A DNA stretch of 64,000 nt from an uncultured Myxococcales bacterium (GTDB taxonomy: Bacteria; Myxococcota_A; UBA9042): NCBI GenBank assembly GCA_903896545.1, contig CAITYF010000202.1, forward strand, positions 22,891 through 86,890, read 5' to 3'. The translations under genes were made by a program, and so were the position numbers. This document shows positions 24,059 to 32,039 of the stretch, one piece after another (position 1 is the stretch's first letter; each line of letters opens with the position of its first letter). The notes beneath the pieces were generated by a model, which saw nothing but the letters and a program-made list of their open reading frames with translations, did no database searches and had not been told where the DNA came from.

Positions 24059-26746
24059 TTACCAACAGAATTGCTTGCCGCTCAGGAACGGCAAAGAACC
24101 AAAACAGATGCTGGGCGCGTTGCCGCTTCCCTTCGACGCGCCGCCCAACCAGGAGCCGCCGGCAATCGTGTGCACAAACGTCGCGCCGCCGCTCATGCCG
24201 TCGATGCCGACGGTGGCGAAGCGCGCGGTGAACGACGTCGCAGCGCAGCCGCTGTCCGTCCCGCCATTGCAGTCGTTGTCGAGTCCGTCGCAGACGTCCG
24301 TGGCGTCAGGCACTTGTTCGCCGACGCAGTCGCTCAGCTTGCCGTTCGCGTCGCACGTGCCTTGGCCGCCGTGGCAGATGCCGACGCCCGCTGTGCCAGG
24401 CGCGCCCGTATAACAGGCGATCTGCACGTTCTTCTGCACCGCGTGGACGCAGCCTTTGGCCGGATCGCAGGTGTCGAGCGTGCACGCGTTCGCGTCATCG
24501 CACTTGGCCGCCGCGCCCGGCGCGCAGCTCCACGTGTTCAAGCCGTTTTTGATCGCGCAGATGTCGCCCACGGTGCACAAATTGTCGTCTGTGCAGGGAA
24601 TCGCTGCGCCTTCAAACAGGCACTGTCCAGTCACTGGGTCACAGCTGTCGTAGGTGCAGGCCTCGCCGTCTTCGCAGATCTTTTTTGAACCCTGGTTGCA
24701 GACGCCTTGAATGCAGTGGTCGTCCGCCGTGCACGCGTCGTTGTCGGCATTGCACGGGTCGACGTTGAAGGCGTGCGTGCATCCGGTTTTGGGGTCGCAC
24801 GCGTCGTCGGTGCACGCGAGTCCGTCGTCGCAGTTCGGCGCCAAGCCGGGCATGCACGCGCCGTCCTTGCAATTGTCGCCTTGCGTGCAGAGGCTGCCGT
24901 CTGCGTTGCACACGATGCCGTTGGGCTTGACGACGATGCCGCACTTGCCGGTGTTCGCGTTGCACAAATTCTGGCCGCACTCGGTGTCGAGGTTGGTGTC
25001 GCACTTGACGATGCTCGACGGGTTCAATTTGCAGCCGGGGGCGCTGCCGCTGTTGTCGCAGTAGTGCACGCCGTAGCACACGTTCGTGTCGTCGAATGCC
25101 GCGCAATCGGCGGCGGTCGTGCACTTGCAGATGTTGCTCGAACCTTCACACGCGCTGTCCTGACAGTGGTCGCCGACCGTGCAGTCGTCGCCGTCGTAAC
25201 AGAAGGTGCCGTTGGCGGGCTGGTGAATGCAGCCCAAATTCGCGTCACAGAGGTCCGTCGTGCAGCCGTTGTTGTCCTCGCAGAGCGTGGCGTCCTGCGC
25301 GATGCCGACACAGCCGCCGGGCGTACACACGTCGTTGTACGTGCACGCGCTGCCGTCGTCACACGGTCCGCTGGCGATAGCGCTGTGCAAGCAGCCAATC
25401 TTGGCGTCGCAAACGTCGACGGTGCAGCTGTTCTTGTCGTCGCACAGCGCGTTGGTGCCGACGCACTTGCCGCCCGCGCACGCCTCGCCGACGGTGCACG
25501 GGTTGGCGTCGTTGCAGGGCACGCCGTCCGCGTTTGTCGCGACGCATTCGCCGGTCGCGTTGTCGCACGCTTCGATCTGGCAGAGCACGCCGGTCGCGCA
25601 CGTTTTGGCGCTGCCAACGACGCACTTGCCGGCCTTGCAAACGTCGCCCACGGTACAGTTGCTGCCATCGGCGTCGCAGGTCAGGCCGTCAGCGGGCTGG
25701 CTGCTGCAGCCGAGCTTGGGGTCGCATGAGTCGTTTGTGCAGATGTTGTTGTCGTCGCACTTGAGCGCAGGTCCCGGAGCGCACACGCCGTCCTGGCAAT
25801 GGTCAGCCTCGGTGCAAATGGAGCCATCGGCATCGCACGGCGCGGTGTTGAACGCGTGGTCGCACTTGGCCACGCTGCCCGCGGTGTTGCAGCCGTCGTT
25901 GGTGCACGGGTTGCCGTCGTCGCAACTGCCTTCATCGGTCTGGCCGTTGCAGTCGTTGTCTATCGCGTCGCAGATTTCCGGTGTCGTTGAAGTCGCGATG
26001 CACGTCGAGAGTCCGCCGCCTTTGGGGGCACCGGGCGCGCCGTCGGAAAGGCAGCTGCGGACGCCAGTGCACACGGCGAGGCCGGCGGAAACGGTGCACG
26101 GCGTCTCCAATGCTTGGGCGATGGCGGTCGCTGAACAGGCGCACGATCCGGGGCCGAGGAATACGCACTGCTTCAGCTTGGTGCCGCCGACGTCCTGCAC
26201 GTCCTGGCAGCCGTAGCCCGCGGCGCACTCGGCGTTGGTCTTGCACGCGGTGCCGCAAAACGCGCCGCCGTCTGGGCTTTTGACGCAGCGCGCCCCGGCA
26301 CCGGCGACGTCCTGGCACGCAGCGTTGTCCTTGCACGGGTTGCAGAGGCTTGCGAAGACGGACTCGCAGACCTTGGCCGCGCTGCCGTCGGGGCGGTTGA
26401 CCGTCGTGCACGCGTAGCCGGCAGGGCATTCACCCGTGCAAGGCGCGGCGCAGCGCAGTCCATTGGGCGTTTCGAGGCAGAATTCACTGCCACACTCGGT
26501 GTTGCCCTTACAGGGGCAGCCGTCGGCGGCGGGCAGGGTGCCGCACGTCACTGGACCGCTATCCGGTGCAACATCTTGCGCGGCGTCCGTGCCAACCGGC
26601 ACGTCGTCCGAGACGTCCAGCGCGGCGACCGTTTCACCGCTGGCGTCGGCTGGTTCGCCGCCGGACGTCGCCGCCGCGCCGCCACATGCCGCCAAAAATG
26701 CCAGAGCAAGCGACAGCGCGGGGCGAATTCTGGAACGTGCCAACAT
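24059..26746 (-). CDS. large Cys-rich repeat lipoprotein with MopE-type motifs
   Basis: An 895-residue lipoprotein: lipobox LAAC, Ala/Asp/Thr-rich linker, then a chain dominated by short disulphide repeats of the type CDDGxxCTxDxCDxxxGC, similar to slime-mould and myxobacterial Cys-rich repeats. Two MopE-type metal-binding-like motifs flank the repeats (CDAIDNDCNGQTDEG near 250 and CDGLDNDCNGGTDSG near 840). The repeats may form a long rigid stalk. GGAG is 8 nt before the ATG. Followed at 15 bp by the P-domain protein gene. The metal-binding role is by analogy with the MopE motif only. Confidence 0.82.
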   Translation of the reverse strand: MLARSRIRPALSLALAFLAACGGAAATSGGEPADASGETVAALDVSDDVPVGTDAAQDVAPDSGPVTCGTLPAADGCPCKGNTECGSEFCLETPNGLRCAAPCTGECPAGYACTTVNRPDGSAAKVCESVFASLCNPCKDNAACQDVAGAGARCVKSPDGGAFCGTACKTNAECAAGYGCQDVQDVGGTKLKQCVFLGPGSCACSATAIAQALETPCTVSAGLAVCTGVRSCLSDGAPGAPKGGGLSTCIATSTTPEICDAIDNDCNGQTDEGSCDDGNPCTNDGCNTAGSVAKCDHAFNTAPCDADGSICTEADHCQDGVCAPGPALKCDDNNICTNDSCDPKLGCSSQPADGLTCDADGSNCTVGDVCKAGKCVVGSAKTCATGVLCQIEACDNATGECVATNADGVPCNDANPCTVGEACAGGKCVGTNALCDDKNSCTVDVCDAKIGCLHSAIASGPCDDGSACTYNDVCTPGGCVGIAQDATLCEDNNGCTTDLCDANLGCIHQPANGTFCYDGDDCTVGDHCQDSACEGSSNICKCTTAADCAAFDDTNVCYGVHYCDNSGSAPGCKLNPSSIVKCDTNLDTECGQNLCNANTGKCGIVVKPNGIVCNADGSLCTQGDNCKDGACMPGLAPNCDDGLACTDDACDPKTGCTHAFNVDPCNADNDACTADDHCIQGVCNQGSKKICEDGEACTYDSCDPVTGQCLFEGAAIPCTDDNLCTVGDICAIKNGLNTWSCAPGAAAKCDDANACTLDTCDPAKGCVHAVQKNVQIACYTGAPGTAGVGICHGGQGTCDANGKLSDCVGEQVPDATDVCDGLDNDCNGGTDSGCAATSFTARFATVGIDGMSGGATFVHTIAGGSWLGGASKGSGNAPSICFGSLPFLSGKQFCW

Positions 26747-26864
26747 GCGAGAACTCCGCCGCGCCGCAAGCCTTTCAGCGTGCTGCGGCGATTGTGGCGG
26801 TTGGACGGCAAGTGCGCAATGCGGAAGTGTGAAGACTGGTTACGTTTCGGCGTCGAACGCGGCG

Positions 26865-27314
26865 TCAGCTTCCGGGCTCGAACGTCTCCAACGCCTTCGC
26901 CAATTTCGCTTCGATCGCCACGTACCGGGCGAATGGCCCGGCGGCTTCGACGAGCGTCACGCGGTCGTCGGTCACGAAGATGGACACCGCGTACACCCAG
27001 TCTTCGTTCCCGCGCGGCGCAAGCCATTCCAGCGTGCAGCCTTTCGCGCCCAATTTGGTCGTAAAGCAGCGCTCTGCTTTCTTGGTGTAACCGCGCGCGG
27101 TCAAATGACGTTGCGTGGCGTCCGTCCAAAACGGCAGTTCGGCTTTCGGCTCGTTCTTGACGTCGCGCGCCTTGACGCGAACGCCGTCCGCGGTCGTCCA
27201 GGCGAACTTGCCGTGACCTTTGTCGTACTTGACCAAGCCGTCGGGTGCCTCCATCCGGTAGGTGGGACCGCAGGCGGCGACCAGAAAAAACAGGGAGAGT
27301 GTGAGCCAGCGCAT
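26865..27314 (-). CDS. small lipoprotein in a DUF4349-like operon
   Basis: A 149-residue lipoprotein with lipobox LVAAC followed by GPTYRMEAPDGLVKYD. The globular part is unfamiliar. Its ATG shares bases with the TGA of the upstream gene (TGATG), implying coupling. It is the last gene of a three-gene operon whose other members are DUF4349-like, so it may act in the same envelope process. Notably the segment VYAVSIFVTDDRVTLVEAAGP resembles in flavour the C-terminal region of the first operon gene (WWLIATTTVEDKTWVVEAFFP), so the two may share a domain. Confidence 0.72.
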   Translation of the reverse strand: MRWLTLSLFFLVAACGPTYRMEAPDGLVKYDKGHGKFAWTTADGVRVKARDVKNEPKAELPFWTDATQRHLTARGYTKKAERCFTTKLGAKGCTLEWLAPRGNEDWVYAVSIFVTDDRVTLVEAAGPFARYVAIEAKLAKALETFEPGS

Positions 27315-27949
27315 CAGAATGCCCCCAGAAACTGTTCGACATCCAAGGTGTTTAGCCACGCGAACGGTGAAGTCACCTGATCCACGCGGCGCTCCTGATG
27401 AAACTGGAACGACACGCGGAGGCTGGCGTTGCGCACGTTGGCCTCTTCCACCTCCAATTCGCCGCGAAGGCGCTCCAGATCAGTGACCAGCGCGGTCATC
27501 GACCTTTCCACCTTCAGCGTCGCGGCGACGTTGGAGTCGTCCAGAAACGAACGCAACCGCTGAAAAATATCGCGTTTTGTGCGCAACCGCGCTTGCAGAT
27601 CCGCGATGACTTCCGTCCGATCGCTGCGCTGCAACGTCCGCCCCAGAATCAGGCCCATTTGGCTGACCTGCGTCATGAGCGACTCAACCTGCTGCGGCGG
27701 CACGCGCAAGTCCAAGCGACCATCTGCGACGTAGGTCGGATACCCGCCAGCTTGCTTCACGAGATCAAGCACTTGACGCCGCACCTGATCGGGATGCGCC
27801 ACTTTCAACATGAGCGTCGCGTCCATCGCGGTTTGCCGCGCTGAGTGTTCGCTCTCCTCGGTGCGCGTCGCATGGGCCGGCAAAGGCGCTGGCTCGGCGG
27901 CGTACAGCGCGCTGGGCAGCAGCAGAAAAAGCAGAAGAAAAGTGCGCAT
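27314..27949 (-). CDS. DUF4349-like secreted protein
   Basis: A 211-residue protein with a clear signal peptide (MRTFLLLFLLLPSALYA). The mature part has the DUF4349 pattern: a beta strand (DATLMLKVA), GGYPTYVADGRLDLRVP, a helical stretch with heptad character (VIADLQARLRTKRDIFQRLRSFLDD) and a closing strand. The GGAG before the ATG at 27949 lies within the end of the preceding gene, only 1 bp separating them. Middle gene of the trio and a shorter paralogue of the first gene. The cellular role of this family is not established. Confidence 0.77.
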   Translation of the reverse strand: MRTFLLLFLLLPSALYAAEPAPLPAHATRTEESEHSARQTAMDATLMLKVAHPDQVRRQVLDLVKQAGGYPTYVADGRLDLRVPPQQVESLMTQVSQMGLILGRTLQRSDRTEVIADLQARLRTKRDIFQRLRSFLDDSNVAATLKVERSMTALVTDLERLRGELEVEEANVRNASLRVSFQFHQERRVDQVTSPFAWLNTLDVEQFLGAF

Positions 27950-27950
27950 G

Positions 27951-29258
27951 TCAGTCTGCTCCAAAGGTCGTCAGCGCGGAGAGCACTGCGGCAATGTGGG
28001 CTTTGTAGGCCGTTTCATCGGGGAAGAAGGCTTCGACCACCCACGTCTTGTCCTCGACGGTCGTCGTTGCGATCAGCCACCAACGCGGACGAGCGTCCTT
28101 GTTCTTGAACACGCGCACTTCCAACTTGCCCTGTTTGGACGAGTCCACGAGCGCTTCGTCGCGCCCGTCCATCTCAAACTCGACTGCCCGTGCCCAAAAG
28201 AGCGCGTCGCCCTTGGGATCGTTGCGAACGGCCGCTGCGCGGAGCATCGACGTGTCCGACGCCTGCGAGCGCCACGCGCCGGAGTCGCCAAACAGTCGCC
28301 ACTTCTCGTCGAACAGCACAAACCCCGCTGGCAGTGCCATGTGCACGTGTTGGTGTCCGTCGTTTAGCGTGACGCGGTGGGCGGTCAACTCGCGGACCCA
28401 CTCGAAAGGCGACGCGTGCGAAGCGACGGCTGCGCCATTGACCAGCGACTCGAAGTCGATCGTAATCGTGAAATAGTTCGTCAAGTTGCGCAGCGTGGCC
28501 AAAGACGACTGCATCGTCTCAATCTGCTCGGTCAGCCGCTTGATCTCCTCCAGAATCTGCAGGCGTTCTTCAACGTCTTTCACCGTCTTCAGCAGTTCCA
28601 GCAGGCGCGCGCGCGACTGAACGGCAACCGCGAGGCGCGCGTCCAGGTCCGTGACCTGCTTGGTCACGTCCACCGCTTGAATCTGCCGCTGCAGCACTTC
28701 ACCCAGATTGGCGAATTTCAGCATCGCCGCGTCAAAATCCGTCGCGGGCATGCGCACGATCAAGGTCGACGCGCTCTGCATCTGCACATAACCCCCGCCT
28801 TCGATCGCCGCTTTGGTCGCCGCGTCGATCGCCTCCAACGTTCGCCGGACACGCAGCTTCAGGTAGCCCTGGTAGATCACCGACGGGCTCGGCTTCAGAT
28901 CGTGCTGCTGCGCGGGCTGCTGCGGCGGGCGCGGTCCCGTCTTGGCGTTCAACGATCCGCTAACTTGCGAGGACGAGAAATCGTAGGCCTTCTTGTCTGC
29001 AACGGGCGCAGCATACGCGCGGGGCGGTGGCGCTGGGGCAGGGCGCGAGCTTGCGGCGACGGGCGCATAGGCCGATTGAGCCTGAGGAACGGGGCCGGAA
29101 TCGCCGTGCACGGCATAGCCTTCGTCAGCAGTGGCCGTCTCGTATTGACCATAGGCGGCTGCTTCCGGTGCGTTATAACGTGCGGCGCTGCAAGCAGAGA
29201 CAGCCAGCGCGACGACGCCCAACAACGCGACGACTCGGAATTTGTGAACCAAACGCAT
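27951..29258 (-). CDS. DUF4349-like lipoprotein with extra C-terminal domain
   Basis: A 435-residue lipoprotein (lipobox VSAC) with a long Ala/Pro/Tyr-rich linker. A DUF4349-like region follows (VIYQGYLKLRVRRTLEAIDAA ... GGYVQMQSASTLIVRMPATDFDAAM), with a coiled-coil-prone helix (about 240-290, LLKTVKDVEERLQILEEIKRLTEQIE). A C-terminal domain of about 130 residues is absent from its shorter neighbour. AGGAG is 5 nt before the ATG at 29258. First gene of the operon. The promoter lies in the 188-bp gap shared with the divergent purS. Confidence 0.77.
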   Translation of the reverse strand: MRLVHKFRVVALLGVVALAVSACSAARYNAPEAAAYGQYETATADEGYAVHGDSGPVPQAQSAYAPVAASSRPAPAPPPRAYAAPVADKKAYDFSSSQVSGSLNAKTGPRPPQQPAQQHDLKPSPSVIYQGYLKLRVRRTLEAIDAATKAAIEGGGYVQMQSASTLIVRMPATDFDAAMLKFANLGEVLQRQIQAVDVTKQVTDLDARLAVAVQSRARLLELLKTVKDVEERLQILEEIKRLTEQIETMQSSLATLRNLTNYFTITIDFESLVNGAAVASHASPFEWVRELTAHRVTLNDGHQHVHMALPAGFVLFDEKWRLFGDSGAWRSQASDTSMLRAAAVRNDPKGDALFWARAVEFEMDGRDEALVDSSKQGKLEVRVFKNKDARPRWWLIATTTVEDKTWVVEAFFPDETAYKAHIAAVLSALTTFGAD

Positions 29259-29446
29259 CAGGACTCCTGCGTAGAAACGTGGCCGTGGCGACGGACCTGC
29301 GTCATTGTCGCTCCGCGCGAAAACGCGCACAACTGCGAAACGATTCACGGCCGCGTCCGCGTTGCCCAAATGTCGCTTGGCCAAACGGGCGCCTTTGCAC
29401 CATTCTCCGCGCGCCCGGCCCTTCGCCGCGCTTGCCAGAGGCGTCC

Positions 29447-29692
29447 ATGCGTGCTCGCGTCATCGTGCTTCCCCGTCCCGAAATCCTCGATCCGCAAGGA
29501 CGCGCCGTTGCTCACGCGCTTTCGTCCCTGCATTTTGGCGGCGTGCAGGATGTGCGCGTCGGTCGGATCGTCGATGTGACCTTGCAGGATGGCCTGGAGC
29601 GCGGCGCGGCCGAGCTGCAAGTTCGTAAGATGGCTAAAGATTTGTTGGCCAACCCGATCGTCGAGGACTTTTCGATTCAGTGGTTGGACTAG
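29447..29692 (+). CDS. purS: phosphoribosylformylglycinamidine synthase subunit PurS
   Basis: An 81-residue protein with the PurS fold: an RVIVLPRPEILDPQGRAV strand-loop, then VGRIVDVTL and the C-terminal KMAKDLLANPIVEDFSIQWLD. PurS bridges PurL and PurQ in the FGAM synthetase complex of organisms with the small-type PurL. It is followed at 88 bp by purQ. GAGG precedes the ATG. Confidence 0.93.
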   Translation: MRARVIVLPRPEILDPQGRAVAHALSSLHFGGVQDVRVGRIVDVTLQDGLERGAAELQVRKMAKDLLANPIVEDFSIQWLD

Positions 29693-29735
29693 CCGAACGA
29701 GTCGCCTTGGCGCCGTTCTCCGCGCGCGCCGCGTC

Positions 29736-29749
29736 TGACCGATCGGTCA
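29736..29749. promoter_or_regulatory. palindrome TGACCGATCGGTCA, copy 1
   Basis: A perfect 14-bp palindrome 31 bp before purQ, in the purS-purQ gap. It has the form of a TetR-family operator. Two further exact copies lie at 30474 and 31114. Confidence 0.5.
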
Positions 29750-29780
29750 AGTGCTATTCCCCAAGCGATAGGCGGAACTC

Positions 29781-30476
29781 ATGCGCGTCTCAGTCCTGCA
29801 ATTCCCCGGCTCCAACTGCGACCACGATTGCACCTACGCCTTTGGCTCCGTGCTCGGTTGCAACACCAGTCTCGTTTGGCACGGCGAATCGCAACTTCCT
29901 GAAGACACAACGCTTGTCATGGTCCCGGGCGGCTTCTCGTACGGCGACTACCTGCGTTGCGGAGCCATCGCCGCGCATTCGCCAGTCATGGCTGCGGTCA
30001 AACGTTTCGCTGAGCAGGGCGGCGCGGTCGTCGGCATCTGCAACGGCTTTCAGATCCTCACGGAATCGCGGCTCCTTCCGGGCGCTCTACTGCGCAACCA
30101 GAACCTGAGCTTCGTGTGCAAGAACGTGACCTTGCGCGTGGATAGCCACAAGAGCCCGTTGACGGCGAAACTGCCGTTGCGCAGCACGTACACCATGCCG
30201 ATCGCGCACATGGAAGGCAACTTCATCGCGGACACGGCAACGCTGGACGAGATGGAACGCAACGGGCAGCTCGTGCTCCGCTACGTGGACGCGCACGGTG
30301 AGGCGACGCAGCACGCCAATCCGAATGGCGCGGCGCGCAACATCGCGGGCGTCAGCAACGCGCGCGGCAACGTGATTGGGCTGATGCCACACCCGGAGCG
30401 CGCGATCGAGTCGCTGCTCGGCGGTACTGACGGCAAGACGATGCTCAGCGGACTCATCGACTACGTGCGCGGTTGA
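29781..30476 (+). CDS. purQ: phosphoribosylformylglycinamidine synthase subunit PurQ
   Basis: A 231-residue glutamine amidotransferase of purine synthesis. Class I catalytic Cys is C87 in VVGICNGFQIL, and the His/Glu pair is in GLMPHPERAIE. Other markers are PGSNCDHDC and VPGGFSYGDYLRCGA. It supplies ammonia to PurL, whose gene lies about 18 kb away with purF. Its TGA stop forms one arm of the second TGACCGATCGGTCA palindrome. Confidence 0.97.
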   Translation: MRVSVLQFPGSNCDHDCTYAFGSVLGCNTSLVWHGESQLPEDTTLVMVPGGFSYGDYLRCGAIAAHSPVMAAVKRFAEQGGAVVGICNGFQILTESRLLPGALLRNQNLSFVCKNVTLRVDSHKSPLTAKLPLRSTYTMPIAHMEGNFIADTATLDEMERNGQLVLRYVDAHGEATQHANPNGAARNIAGVSNARGNVIGLMPHPERAIESLLGGTDGKTMLSGLIDYVRG

Positions 30477-30487
30477 CCGATCGGTCA
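30474..30487. promoter_or_regulatory. palindrome TGACCGATCGGTCA, copy 2
   Basis: An exact second copy whose outer triplets are the stop codons of the convergent purQ and aldehyde dehydrogenase genes. A promoter role here is unlikely. It might reflect an iterated palindrome rather than an operator. Confidence 0.4.
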
Positions 30488-31909
30488 GAATTGCGGCCGT
30501 AGCGCCAGCATCCGCGGTTCCGTGTACTCTTCCATTGCGTAGCGCGGACCTTCTCGACCCACGCCGGAATCATTGATGCCGCCATAGGGCATCTGGTCGT
30601 AACGGGTCGTTGGCACGTCGTTGTGGATGAGCGCGCCTACGTTCAACGTTTCGAATGCTCGCCAGATCGCCGGCAAGTTCTCCGTGAAAACGCCAACCTG
30701 CAGGCCAAATCGCGAGGCGTTGACCCGCGCGAGAACATCGTCCCATTCGCGGAAAGTCGTCAGCGCCAGCACGGGGCCAAACGCCTCCTCTTGCCAGAGC
30801 GGTTGAGCCGTCGCCACGTTGCGGAGCACAGTCGGCTGGAGCAAGCGTCCAATTTGCGTGCCGCCAGCGAGTACTTCTGAGCCACTCGCAAGCGCTTCTG
30901 CCTGCCAACGCGCCAAGCGCACGGCCGCGGCGTCGTTGATCACCGGTCCGCACAGGGTGTCCGCGTCGCCTGGATCGCCTGCTTTCACGTGAGCTTGGAC
31001 GTAGGCCAGAAGTTGCTTCGTGAACGCCGGGGCAAGATCTTCGTGGACAAACACGCGTTGAACGGAGATGCACGACTGGCCGGCGTACGCGTAGGCACCG
31101 GTTGCAACAGCTTTGACCGATCGGTCAACTTCCGCGTCGGCAGCGACGATCACTGCGGCGTTGCCGCCCAACTCCAACGCCACTTTCTGCCGCACTGCTT
31201 GGGCCTTCAGCCGCCAGCCCACTTCGGCACTTCCGGTGAAAGTCATCACTTTGACGCGTGAATCGTGCACCAGTGGGCCCAAGTCCTGGACCGATGGCAA
31301 GAGCACCGAGATGAACTCCGGCGGGAGCCCTGCTTCGATCACCAGTTCTGCCAAACGAAATGCCGAGAGGGGCGCGAGAGGCGACGGCTTGATGACGATC
31401 GGACAGCCCGCTGCGATCGCGGGCGCGAGCTTGTGCGCGACGAGGTTAAGGGGGAAATTGAACGGCGTAATGGCGGAAACCAAGCCTAGCGGAAAGCGTC
31501 GGATTAGCCCCCAGCGCTGGGCGGCGAATTCGGAACGGCTGAGATCGAGGAGTTCGCCTTCGCGACCCACTTCCATCGCCGCGAACGCGAACGTGTCCTG
31601 TGCCCGCCGAACCTCGCCTCTCGCCAGCGCGATTGGCTTGCCGGCTTCTGCTTGAATCAGCGCGGCCAGTTCTTCCGCGTGCACCTCCAGCAGCGCGCGC
31701 GTCTTCTCCAGAATTCGACGACGTTCAAACGCGCTCAGCTTGCGCGCGTTGGACTCGTGTTGTGCACCGGTGTGCAGCGCCTCCTCGACGTCCCCCGCAG
31801 TCGCTTCGCGCACGTGTGCCACGATCGCGTCGTTCCACGGATTCTGCACGGGAAGCAGCTGACCGTTTGTCCGGGGCTTGCCGCCGATCAGGCTGTCAAT
31901 CGTGTGCAT
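30485..31909 (-). CDS. NAD(P)-dependent aldehyde dehydrogenase
   Basis: A 474-residue member of the aldehyde dehydrogenase superfamily. General base E247 (ALELGGN) and catalytic C280 (YAGQSCISVQR) are present, along with the cofactor-loop motifs ITPFNFPLN and MTFTGSAEVG. Overall it resembles the lactaldehyde/succinate-semialdehyde or non-phosphorylating GAPDH-like branches; the substrate cannot be assigned. GAGG precedes the ATG. Convergent with purQ. A third TGACCGATCGGTCA copy lies inside its coding sequence. Confidence 0.92.
   Translation of the reverse strand: MHTIDSLIGGKPRTNGQLLPVQNPWNDAIVAHVREATAGDVEEALHTGAQHESNARKLSAFERRRILEKTRALLEVHAEELAALIQAEAGKPIALARGEVRRAQDTFAFAAMEVGREGELLDLSRSEFAAQRWGLIRRFPLGLVSAITPFNFPLNLVAHKLAPAIAAGCPIVIKPSPLAPLSAFRLAELVIEAGLPPEFISVLLPSVQDLGPLVHDSRVKVMTFTGSAEVGWRLKAQAVRQKVALELGGNAAVIVAADAEVDRSVKAVATGAYAYAGQSCISVQRVFVHEDLAPAFTKQLLAYVQAHVKAGDPGDADTLCGPVINDAAAVRLARWQAEALASGSEVLAGGTQIGRLLQPTVLRNVATAQPLWQEEAFGPVLALTTFREWDDVLARVNASRFGLQVGVFTENLPAIWRAFETLNVGALIHNDVPTTRYDQMPYGGINDSGVGREGPRYAMEEYTEPRMLALRPQF
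31114..31127. promoter_or_regulatory. palindrome TGACCGATCGGTCA, copy 3
   Basis: Exact third copy, extended to TTGACCGATCGGTCAA (31113-31128). It lies inside the aldehyde dehydrogenase coding sequence, just after the codons of the catalytic Cys region. Confidence 0.4.
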
Positions 31910-32039
31910 GGGACCTCGGTCTGACGGTTTCGGGAGAGGCAGGGCCTAAAAGCAGAGCCGCAGTGCAGGATACGGCGTCAAGCGCGAAAGGCAAAGGCGG
32001 GCGCGCCGCGGATCGGAAGCAAGGGGCCAGGAACTTCGC

